A stretch of 64,000 bases of DNA, from positions 8,038-72,037 of the forward strand of contig DASXGX010000083.1 in NCBI GenBank assembly GCA_036488815.1. The letters are read 5' to 3'. Origin of the DNA: Roseiarcus sp036488815 (lineage in GTDB: Bacteria > Pseudomonadota > Alphaproteobacteria > Rhizobiales > Beijerinckiaceae). The notes under the pieces are model-generated. The model was not told the origin of the DNA, did no database searches, and saw only the letters and a program-made list of their open reading frames with translations. Positions 16,975 to 24,743 of this stretch are shown piece by piece; position 1 is the stretch's first letter; each line of letters opens with the position of its first letter. The translations under genes and the position numbers were made by a program.

Positions 16975-18039
16975 TCAAGCCCACCCCGCCAGTTCCCGCC
17001 GCGCCAGCGTCTCCAGAACGCGAACGCCCTCCTCGCTGTCGTTGAGGCAGGGGATGGCGGCGAATTTCTCGCCGCCCGCCGCTTTGAAATAGCCCGCGTT
17101 CTCGACGCCGATTTCCTCGAGCGTCTCAAGACAGTCGGCGACGAAGCCCGGCGTCAGCACTGCGAGGCGCCTGACGCCCTGAGCCGCCAGCTCTTTCACC
17201 GTATCCGCGGTGTAGGGCTTGATCCATTCCGCGCGCCCGAAGCGCGATTGGAAGGTCATCCGCAGGCGGTTCTCCGGCAAACCCAGCGCTTGGCGCAGCA
17301 GGCGGGTCGTCTTGGCGCAGTGGCAATAATAGGGGTCGCCCTTGTCGAAATACTCCTGCGGAATCCCGTGGAACGAGGCGAGCAGCAGTTCGGGCTCGAA
17401 ATCGAGCTTGGCGAGCGCGGCTCGGGTCGAACGGGCGAGCGCCTCGATATAGAGCGGGTCGTCATAGTAGGGCGCCGCGACCCGCAAGGTCGGCTGCCAG
17501 CGCATGAGCTTGAGCGCGTCGAACGCCTTGTCGCAGACGGTCGCCGACGTCGCGGCGCAATATTGGGGATAGAGCGGCACGAGCAGGATGCGGTCGCAGC
17601 CCTTCGCCTGGAGCGCGGCGAGGCGTTCGCCGATCGCCGGCTTGCCGTAGCGCATCGCCCAATCGATCTCGAGCCTTCCCTCGCCGGGGGTCCCCGACAA
17701 TGCCGCGGCGAGCTTACCGGCTTGCGAGCGGGTGATCGTCTTGAGCGGGCTCTCGTCGCGCTCCTTGTTCCAGATCGATGCGTAATCCTTGCCCTTCGCG
17801 CCCGGCCGCTTGGTGAGGATGATGAGGTTCAGGATCGGCCACCAGAGCCAGCGCGGCGTCTCGATGACGCGCCGGTCGGACAGGAACTCCTTGAGATACC
17901 GGCGCATCGACCAATAGTCGGTCCCCTCCGGCGTGCCGAGATTGACCAGCAAAACGCCGATCCGCCCGCTGCGCACGGGCGGATGGTCTTTCGGCCGCGG
18001 CGAGGCGTGAAACTCGCCCAACGAGATTGGCGCGTTCAT
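16975..18039 (-). CDS. hemH: Ferrochelatase
   Basis: 354 residues, usual length. VLLVNLGTPEGTDYWSMRRYL (29-49) opens the fold. The metal-insertion histidine is in SFHGIP (His224) and the acidic partner is in PGFVADCLETLEEI (297-310). LVPLYPQYCAATSAT is also typical. It inserts Fe(II) into protoporphyrin IX, the last step of haem b synthesis, at the inner membrane. It follows msrB on the same strand with only 9 bases between, so the two are very likely co-transcribed. Confidence 0.97.
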   Translation of the reverse strand: MNAPISLGEFHASPRPKDHPPVRSGRIGVLLVNLGTPEGTDYWSMRRYLKEFLSDRRVIETPRWLWWPILNLIILTKRPGAKGKDYASIWNKERDESPLKTITRSQAGKLAAALSGTPGEGRLEIDWAMRYGKPAIGERLAALQAKGCDRILLVPLYPQYCAATSATVCDKAFDALKLMRWQPTLRVAAPYYDDPLYIEALARSTRAALAKLDFEPELLLASFHGIPQEYFDKGDPYYCHCAKTTRLLRQALGLPENRLRMTFQSRFGRAEWIKPYTADTVKELAAQGVRRLAVLTPGFVADCLETLEEIGVENAGYFKAAGGEKFAAIPCLNDSEEGVRVLETLARRELAGWA

Positions 18040-18048
18040 GAGACGCGC

Positions 18049-18450
18049 TCAAGCCGGCGTGAAGTTCGTCGCGACGCCGTTGATGCAATAGCGCAAGTTG
18101 GTCGGCGGCGGCCCGTCGGGAAAGACATGGCCGAGATGCGAACCGCAGCGCGAGCAATGGACTTCGGTGCGCGTCATTCCCCAACTCCGGTCGACCGTGG
18201 TCTCCACCGAACCCGGCACCGGATCGTTGAAGCTCGGCCAGCCGGTGCCGCTCTCGAACTTGGTCGCCGATTGGAACAGCGGCTGACCGCAGCCGGCGCA
18301 GGAAAAGACGCCGGCCCGCTTTTCGTAGTTGAGCGCGCAGCTTCCGGCGCGTTCAGTGCCATGCTCGCGCATGATCGAATATTGTTCCGGCGTCAGCAGC
18401 GCGCGCCACTCGGCCTCGGTGTGCGTCACGGGATAAGTGTTCTGTTTCAT
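18049..18450 (-). CDS. msrB: Peptide-methionine (R)-S-oxide reductase
   Basis: 133 residues. Zinc is held by two CxxC pairs (Cys51/54 in FSCAGC and Cys99/102 in HCSRC). The catalytic Cys122 sits in RYCIN. GTGWPSF and GSHLGHVFPDGP are invariant MsrB blocks. It reduces methionine-R-sulfoxide in proteins, with thioredoxin as reductant. No signal peptide, so cytoplasmic. First gene of the msrB-hemH unit. Confidence 0.97.
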   Translation of the reverse strand: MKQNTYPVTHTEAEWRALLTPEQYSIMREHGTERAGSCALNYEKRAGVFSCAGCGQPLFQSATKFESGTGWPSFNDPVPGSVETTVDRSWGMTRTEVHCSRCGSHLGHVFPDGPPPTNLRYCINGVATNFTPA

Positions 18451-18617
18451 AGGGTCTCCTTCGCGCCAGGCGGTTCGTTTGCAGGGCGGCCGGCGCCGTC
18501 GCTTTCGAGGAGGGTTCGCCGCAGCATATGGGGAGCCTCGGCAGCCGCCGCCACTCTATCAGGCCATCCCTCGGGTGAAAACGCCGCCCCTCCCCTTCGC
18601 CTGAGCGCGGCCGATTG

Positions 18618-20390
18618 TTACGGCGCGGCCAACTCGCTTTCGCCATGCATGAACTGCGCCCGAGCGAGCCGCGCGAAGACGCCGCCCTCGGCGACGAGCG
18701 AATCGAAGGTCCCGCTTTCGACGACCTCGCCCCTGTCGAACACGAGAATGCGATCCGCCCTGCGGATGGTGGAGAGGCGATGCGCGATGACAAAGGTGGT
18801 GCGACCGCGTGTCGCCTCGTCGAGCGCGCCCTGCAACTGGCGCTCGGTCGCGGCGTCGAGGGCGCTCGTCGCCTCGTCGAGGATCATGATCGGCGGGTCC
18901 TTGAGCAGCGCGCGGGCGATGGCGAGGCGCTGGCGCTCGCCGCCGGAGAGGTTGCGGCCATGCTCGCCGATGACGGTCTCGAGACCGCGCGGCTGCTCGC
19001 TGACGAAGTCGCTCGCCTGGGCGCGGCGGAGCGCCTCGGCGATCTCGCTCATGTTCGCGTCCGGCTTGCCTATGCGCAAATTCTCCTCGATCGAGCGGGC
19101 GAAAATGAACGGCTCCTGAAACACGACGCCGATCGCGCCGCGAAGCGACGCGAGGGTCAGTTCACGAATGTCGCGCCCGTCGACGGTGATGCGGCCACGC
19201 GTCGGGTCATAGACGCGGTGCAGCAGCGCAAGCGTCGTCGACTTGCCCGAGCCGGTCGCCCCGACCAGGGCGAGCGTCGTGCCGGGCGGCGCGTCGAACG
19301 TGAGACCGCGCACGGCGTCGCGCCGCGCGTCGTAGGCGAACGAAACATCCTCGAACCGCACATGACCCTGAAAGTGCGCGACCTTCGCGGCGCCCGGCCG
19401 GTCGACGACGTTCGAGGACGTGTCGAGGACCTCGAAGAACTGGGCGAGCTTGGGCGCCTGCCCGAACAGAAAATTGACGAAGCCGACGATCTGCTCGAGC
19501 CGTCCGATCAGCATCGTCGCGAGCCCCATGAAGGTCGCGATCTCGCCGACGCTCGTCATCCCGCGCATATGGAGCCAGACGCCGAGAAGAAAGATGGCGA
19601 GCAGGGCGAGCGTGGCGCTGGCGCGTGTCGCGACGCTCGCGATCGCCCACCAGGTCAAAACAGGAAATTGCGCGCTGAGAAGCCGCTCGGTCATGCGGCG
19701 CATCTCTCGCGTCTCCTCCTCGACGCGGGCGAAGCTCTGCACGACCGGCATATTGCCGAGCACGTCCGAGACCCGCTCGGCGAGATTGGCGCTGACTTCG
19801 TCGGCGGCGGTCTGCATCGTCTCGGTGCGCCGGATGACGAAATTCATCACCGCCCCGAAGACGAACACACGCGCGATCAGAATCGCGCCCAATCGCCAAT
19901 TCTTGAACAGGGTGAGCGGCAGCAGCACGAACAGCGACACCAAGCTCGCACAGTGCTCGCGAAAGAACGCCAGCCAGACGCCGAACATTCCGGCCGAACC
20001 CTCGATCATGATCTTGAGCAGCCGCCCCGAATGCGCGCTGGCGTGGAAGCTCATCGGCAAATGCAGAACATGTTCGAAATAGGCGGCCATCACGCCGACC
20101 CGCCGGCTATGGACGAGCCGATCGGCGTGCAGCGCGACCAGGATGCCGGCGACGATCGAGAAGACCGCAAACCCGGTCCAGGCCGCGAGCAAGGGCGCGA
20201 CGTCGCCCCAGGTCGCCGCGAGGCCCGACTGCTGCGCCGTCGAAAGGCGGTCTATCACCCGGCCGTAGAGCAGAGGCTCTGCGAATTGGGCCGAAGCCAG
20301 CGCGAGATTGGCGACGACGAGCATCGTCGCCGTCGCCTTGACCGGGCGCAATTGAGTGAGAACGCGCCCGTAGAGGCGAAAAAACGACAT
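18618..20390 (-). CDS. ndvA: Cyclic beta-1,2-glucan-type ABC exporter (permease-ATPase fusion)
   Basis: 590 residues, the length of NdvA/ChvA. ATG 20390 (MSFFRLYGRVL) was chosen over an upstream ATG because NdvA proteins begin with this FxxY/WxRVL helix. Six TMs span about 20-300. The ATPase has Walker A GATGSGKS, signature LSGGERQRLAIARALL and Walker B IMILDEATSALD. NdvA/ChvA moves cyclic beta-1,2-glucan to the periplasm in rhizobia. The glucan synthase NdvB is not in the window, so the substrate is inferred from similarity. Divergent from the LssY_C gene (92 bases). Confidence 0.88.
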   Translation of the reverse strand: MSFFRLYGRVLTQLRPVKATATMLVVANLALASAQFAEPLLYGRVIDRLSTAQQSGLAATWGDVAPLLAAWTGFAVFSIVAGILVALHADRLVHSRRVGVMAAYFEHVLHLPMSFHASAHSGRLLKIMIEGSAGMFGVWLAFFREHCASLVSLFVLLPLTLFKNWRLGAILIARVFVFGAVMNFVIRRTETMQTAADEVSANLAERVSDVLGNMPVVQSFARVEEETREMRRMTERLLSAQFPVLTWWAIASVATRASATLALLAIFLLGVWLHMRGMTSVGEIATFMGLATMLIGRLEQIVGFVNFLFGQAPKLAQFFEVLDTSSNVVDRPGAAKVAHFQGHVRFEDVSFAYDARRDAVRGLTFDAPPGTTLALVGATGSGKSTTLALLHRVYDPTRGRITVDGRDIRELTLASLRGAIGVVFQEPFIFARSIEENLRIGKPDANMSEIAEALRRAQASDFVSEQPRGLETVIGEHGRNLSGGERQRLAIARALLKDPPIMILDEATSALDAATERQLQGALDEATRGRTTFVIAHRLSTIRRADRILVFDRGEVVESGTFDSLVAEGGVFARLARAQFMHGESELAAP

Positions 20391-20482
20391 GGCGGCGAAG
20401 CGAATTGGAGCTAGGCCCGGCCGCCAGAACGGCGAGCCGAGCGGATTGCTTTTAGGCGAACGCCTCCGCAAAATCACGACCT

Positions 20483-21298
20483 ATGTCGCCAAGCCCTTTT
20501 CGCGTCTGGGGACGCCGCATCGCCGGCGCCGCCGCGATCGTCGCGGCGCTTTATCTCTCGCTCGCCTATGAGATCGCGCCGACGTACTGGCGCCACTACG
20601 AGCGCCAAGCGGGGCTGGCAGATAAGCCGATGATCACCCATACCGCGCTCGGCATTCCCGGCGACGCGCTCAACATTGGCCTCGTCGGCCGGCGCGACGA
20701 CGTGATTTGCGCCATGCGGGCGGCCGGATGGCGGCCGGCCGACGCCGTGACCTGGCGTTCCAGCGCCGAGATCGCCAGCAGCGTGCTGCTGCGGCGCGCC
20801 TATCCGACCGCCCCGGTCAGCGATCTCTACTACGCCGGGCGCCGGCAGGATCTCGCCTTCCAGAAAGCCTCCGGCGCCAGCCCGAGCACGCGCCATCACG
20901 TGCGGTTGTGGCAAGTTCTTGCCTCCGGCGACGAGGGCGAACCGGTCTGGCTCGGCGCGGCGACCTTCGATCGAAGCGTCGGCGTCAGCCATTTCACTGG
21001 CCAGGTGACGCATCATATCGCCCCCGACATCGACGCGGAACGCGACCGCCTCGCCGCCGACCTCGCAGCCGCCGGCGTCGTCCGCACCACCTATTCGGTG
21101 AGCGGCGTCGGCCCGACCGTGCTCGCCCGCAACGGCGGCGGGGATCCCTATTTCACGGACGGCGAAATCGCGATGTCGACGCTCTCGCGGGATTGCGCGA
21201 CGCGCGCCGAGCCGCCGGTCGCGCTGCCAAACCGGCCCGCGGTCGAGGCGTCGAACGCGCTCGTCCGTTGGGTCAGGAACCTGTGGCGCCTGCTGTAG
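20483..21298 (+). CDS. LssY C-terminal domain membrane-anchored protein
   Basis: 271 residues. One N-terminal TM (about 10-30) anchors a periplasmic domain. DALNIGLVG, MRAAGWRPADAVTWRSS, PVSDLYYAGRRQDLAFQK, HHVRLW and PVWLGAATFDRSV form the LssY_C pattern known from proteins associated with PAP2 phosphatases and lipid metabolism. Function is unknown. It is divergent from ndvA and convergent with the DUF2189 gene, whose stop is 12 bases away. Confidence 0.85.
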   Translation: MSPSPFRVWGRRIAGAAAIVAALYLSLAYEIAPTYWRHYERQAGLADKPMITHTALGIPGDALNIGLVGRRDDVICAMRAAGWRPADAVTWRSSAEIASSVLLRRAYPTAPVSDLYYAGRRQDLAFQKASGASPSTRHHVRLWQVLASGDEGEPVWLGAATFDRSVGVSHFTGQVTHHIAPDIDAERDRLAADLAAAGVVRTTYSVSGVGPTVLARNGGGDPYFTDGEIAMSTLSRDCATRAEPPVALPNRPAVEASNALVRWVRNLWRLL

Positions 21299-21310
21299 CC
21301 GCCGACGCCC

Positions 21311-22237
21311 TCATTGCCGCGGGCCCGTGTCTCCCGATTCGTTGTCCGGCCACGGGAAAAGGAACGAGTGCGCGCTGGCGTGGTACCGCGGCGGCCTGCC
21401 CAACCCGCTCGGCAACTCCTCGGGGCGTTCGTGCGCGGGATCCCGGACGATCGCCCGGCGATAGAAGCGCCAGGTCGCATGGCCGAGAATGGGCATTACG
21501 ACCGCGAGGCCGACAAACAGCGGCAGCGATCCGAGGATGAGCCCCGCCGCGACGATGACGCCCCACATGGCGATGGCGCCGGGGTTCTCCCATGCGGTGC
21601 GCAGCGAGGCGCCGATCGCCGGCACCAGCCCGACGTCGCGATCGAGCAGGAGCGGGAACGAGACGACGCTGATGCACAGCGCCAGCACGGCGAAGCAGAA
21701 GCCGACGAAGCCGCCGACGAGGATCAGCCCCCAACCGCGCGAGGTCGTGAGGACATCGCCGAGGAAGTCCGTGGCCGAGGTGGGCGGATCCGGGCCGTAG
21801 AGCCAGACATAGAGGCCCTCGGCGGCGGCGATCCAGACGGCGAAGATCGCCGCCAGTACGAGGCCGAGCACGGCGATCGCCGGCAGCGCGGGCGATCTGA
21901 GGACGGCGAAGGCGTCGCGCCAGTCCGCGTTCAACCCGGCTTCGCGCCGGCGGCTCATCTGGTAGAGGCCGATGGCGAGGAAGGGTCCGACGATGGCGAA
22001 GCCAGCGGCGACCGGGAACACGAGTTGCAGCAGGTTGGCGAACGAGCCGAGATAGGTCAGGACGATCCCGCCAAACACGTAGAACGCGCCGAGAAAGGCC
22101 AGATGCGAAGGCATGGCGCGAAAATCGTCGACGCCCTCGGCCAGCGCGGCGAAGCAATCGCGCGGGCCGATCTTGCGAAGCTCGGGCCGCGCCGCGAGCC
22201 CCTCCGGTCCGAAATAGACGTGAAAAGCGGATGTCAT
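21311..22237 (-). CDS. DUF2189 integral membrane protein
   Basis: 308 residues with about six TMs. Family landmarks are the N-terminal LRKIGPRDCFAALAEGVDDF, the following TM pair, FAIVGPFLAIGLYQMSRRREAG, and SFPLLLDRDVGLVPAIGASLRTAWENP. DUF2189 proteins are common in alphaproteobacteria; some sit beside cytochrome c oxidase genes, but none is nearby here. A GGAGGA site precedes the ATG at 22237. Confidence 0.9.
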   Translation of the reverse strand: MTSAFHVYFGPEGLAARPELRKIGPRDCFAALAEGVDDFRAMPSHLAFLGAFYVFGGIVLTYLGSFANLLQLVFPVAAGFAIVGPFLAIGLYQMSRRREAGLNADWRDAFAVLRSPALPAIAVLGLVLAAIFAVWIAAAEGLYVWLYGPDPPTSATDFLGDVLTTSRGWGLILVGGFVGFCFAVLALCISVVSFPLLLDRDVGLVPAIGASLRTAWENPGAIAMWGVIVAAGLILGSLPLFVGLAVVMPILGHATWRFYRRAIVRDPAHERPEELPSGLGRPPRYHASAHSFLFPWPDNESGDTGPRQ

Positions 22238-22373
22238 AGGCGTTCCTCCGCGTGCAGACGCCGACGGAGTTTCGCGCGCAGCCTGGGAATGAACGGCCTA
22301 CGTCACGAAATACGCGCGCGGCATCCGCATTAACATAGCGCAGTTGGGCCCAATGTCACGGGGATGCGGGCGC

Positions 22374-23237
22374 TCAGCCCGAAAACACCACAGTCTTGCC
22401 GCCATTGAGCAGCACGCGGTCCTCGAGGTGATAGGCGAGCGCGCGGGAGAGGACGCGGCGCTCGATGTCGCGCCCCTTGCGCACGAGATCCTCGGGGGTG
22501 TCGTGATGGGTGATGCGCTCGACGTCCTGCTCGATGATCGGCCCTTCGTCGAGATCGGAGGTGACGAAATGCGCCGTCGCGCCGATCAGCTTCACGCCGC
22601 GCGCGTGCGCCTGATGGTAGGGGCGCGCGCCTTTGAAGCCGGGCAGGAACGAATGATGGATGTTGATGCAGCGGCCCTGCAGCTTGGCGGCGAAGCCGTC
22701 GGACAGGATCTGCATGTAGCGGGCGAGCACGACGACGTCCGCCTTGGCGGAGCGGATGACGTCCCAGACCTGGGCCTCCTGCTCCATCTTCGTTTGTTTG
22801 TCGACGGGCAGATAGTGGAAGGGGATGTCGTCGAAATCGATGTGGTCGTAGGTCTCGCGGGGATAGTTGGCGATGATGGCGACGACGTCCATCGCCAGTT
22901 CGCCGCTGCGCCAGCGGTAGAGCAGATCGACGAGGCAATGATCGAAGCGCGAGACCAGCAGCGCAACGCGCTTCTTCTCGTCCTGCGCCCGGATCGACCA
23001 TTTCATGTTCAGCGCGGCGCTGAGCGAGGAGAAACCGGCCCGCAGGCTGGCGACGTCCGCCGTCTCGGTCGCGCCGTTGAAGGCGACGCGCATGAAGAAA
23101 TTGCCGGTTTCCGTATCGTCGAACTGTTGCGCTTCCAGAATGTTGAAGCCGCCCTCGAACAGCGCCGCCGAGACCTTGGCGACGATTCCGGGCCGGTTGG
23201 CGCAGGACAAAGTCAGGATATGGCGCGGCACGGACAT
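22374..23237 (-). CDS. purU: Formyltetrahydrofolate deformylase
   Basis: 287 residues. An N-terminal ACT domain (HILTLSCANRPGIVAKVSAAL, 1-85) is followed by a formyltransferase-fold hydrolase. The Asn-His-Asp catalytic set lies in INIHHSFLPGFKGA and GATAHFVTSDLDEGPII. It converts 10-formyl-THF to formate and THF, feeding purine synthesis and one-carbon balance; in methylotrophs it also drains C1 units to formate. GGGGGAG precedes the start. Single gene. Confidence 0.96.
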   Translation of the reverse strand: MSVPRHILTLSCANRPGIVAKVSAALFEGGFNILEAQQFDDTETGNFFMRVAFNGATETADVASLRAGFSSLSAALNMKWSIRAQDEKKRVALLVSRFDHCLVDLLYRWRSGELAMDVVAIIANYPRETYDHIDFDDIPFHYLPVDKQTKMEQEAQVWDVIRSAKADVVVLARYMQILSDGFAAKLQGRCINIHHSFLPGFKGARPYHQAHARGVKLIGATAHFVTSDLDEGPIIEQDVERITHHDTPEDLVRKGRDIERRVLSRALAYHLEDRVLLNGGKTVVFSG

Positions 23238-23377
23238 GGACAGCGACTCCCCCGGCCCGTCGATCCGCCCGGGGCCGCTCGGGCGACACTGCTAGAGCAA
23301 AGTCTCTCAAAGCCGCAAGGGCGCGTAAAGCCACGCCGCCGAATGGAAAATCGGCGCAGGCCTAGAATTTTTGCTCG

Positions 23378-23989
23378 CTATGGCGTGATCTTGCCCAAAA
23401 AGCCCTCGACCGTCGGCAGCATGGTCGCGACGATCCGGTCCACCCCTTCGCGCGTCGGATGCAACCCGTCCGGCTGATTGAGCTTCGGATCGCCCGCGAT
23501 CCCGGCGAGGAAGAACGGGTAGAGCGTGACGCCGTAGCGCTTGGCGAGATCCGGGTAGATGGCGTCGAACCGCCGCTGGTAGTCGGACCCGAGGTTGGGC
23601 GCGGCGCGCATCCCAGCCAGCAGCGTCGGGATATGCCGGGCGCGCGCCTTTTCCAGGATCTGGGCAAGCGTCTTTTCCGTCTCGCCTGGGTCGGCGCCGC
23701 GCAGCATGTCGTTGGCGCCGAGTTCGACGATCAGCGCATCGGTCCCCTCGGGGACGCTCCAATCGAATCGAGCAAGGCCGCCCGCCGCCGTGTCGCCGGA
23801 AACGCCGGCGTTGGCGACCTCGACATCGAATCCCTTCGCTTTCAGCGCCCGCTGCAGGGCGTCAGGAAACCCCTGGCCGGGCGGTAGTCCGAACCCCGCG
23901 GTGAGGCTGTCGCCGAGCGCGACGATCCGCAACGTCCGCGCCTGCGCGGCTGGCGCGAGGGCAAGCGCGACCAGCAGCGCAAGGGCCAT
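23378..23989 (-). CDS. TesA-like SGNH-hydrolase (arylesterase/lysophospholipase)
   Basis: 203 residues with a signal peptide (ALALLVALALAPAAQA). SGNH blocks: GDSLTAG (Ser nucleophile), GVSGDT (Gly), GANDMLRG (Asn) and DGLHPTREG (Asp and His). Members hydrolyse thioesters and esters in the periplasm. It is divergent from an ybbA-ybbP-type ABC pair (64 bases), the same arrangement as tesA/ybbAP in E. coli, which supports the call. The ATG at 23989 is the only ATG that fits the signal peptide; the SD is weak. Confidence 0.92.
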   Translation of the reverse strand: MALALLVALALAPAAQARTLRIVALGDSLTAGFGLPPGQGFPDALQRALKAKGFDVEVANAGVSGDTAAGGLARFDWSVPEGTDALIVELGANDMLRGADPGETEKTLAQILEKARARHIPTLLAGMRAAPNLGSDYQRRFDAIYPDLAKRYGVTLYPFFLAGIAGDPKLNQPDGLHPTREGVDRIVATMLPTVEGFLGKITP

Positions 23990-24053
23990 CGCCTGGACGC
24001 GGCTCAGAAAATGCCCATATGACGGAGACTCTGGCCGGAGGAATATCTTCACG

Positions 24054-24743
24054 ATGGCGAATCCTGCGATCGAATTGCGCGACGTCGACTTGAGTCTCGG
24101 CGAAGGCGCAGCCAGGGTGCATATATTGCGAAAAATCAGCCTGACAATCGCTCGCGGCGAGGCGATCGGCCTCGTCGGCGCGTCAGGGTCGGGGAAATCG
24201 ACGCTGCTGATGACGATGGCGGGCCTCGAGCGGCCGGACGGCGGCTCGGTGCGCGTCGACGGCGTCGCCATCGAGGCGATGGGGGAAGACGCGCTCGCCC
24301 GGTTTCGCGGCGAGCGGATCGGAATCGTGTTCCAATCGTTCCACCTGATACCCACCATGACGGCGCTCGAAAACGTCGCCGCGCCGCTCGAACTCGCCGG
24401 CGCGGCGGACGCCTTCCCGCGCGCCGAGGCGGAACTTGCGCTCGTCGGGCTCGTCGGGCGCAAAAGCCACTACCCCGCGCAGCTCTCCGGCGGCGAACAG
24501 CAGCGGGTCGCCCTTGCGCGCGCCCTCGCCCCGCAGCCGTCGCTCCTTATCGCGGACGAACCGACTGGCAACCTCGACGAGGAGACCGGACGGACGATCA
24601 TCAATCTCCTCTTCGACGCGCCGTCGCGCCGGGGCGCCACGCTCGTTCTCGTCACGCATGATCAAGCGCTCGCGGCGCGGTGCGACCGGACGTTGCGCAT
24701 GCGCTCGGGCGTTCTCGAGCCGCTCGCCTCGGCGGCGGCATGA
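24054..24743 (+). CDS. ybbA: ABC transporter ATPase, YbbA/LolD-like
   Basis: 229 residues. Walker A GASGSGKST, Q-loop FQSFHLIPTMTALENV, signature LSGGEQQRVALARAL, Walker B LLIADEPTGNLD and switch His in LVTHD are all intact. It belongs to the MacB/LolD/YbbA group that drives FtsX-type permeases by mechanotransmission. Its stop overlaps the permease start by four bases (ATGA). A GGAGG about 14 bases upstream supports the ATG. Confidence 0.93.
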   Translation: MANPAIELRDVDLSLGEGAARVHILRKISLTIARGEAIGLVGASGSGKSTLLMTMAGLERPDGGSVRVDGVAIEAMGEDALARFRGERIGIVFQSFHLIPTMTALENVAAPLELAGAADAFPRAEAELALVGLVGRKSHYPAQLSGGEQQRVALARALAPQPSLLIADEPTGNLDEETGRTIINLLFDAPSRRGATLVLVTHDQALAARCDRTLRMRSGVLEPLASAAA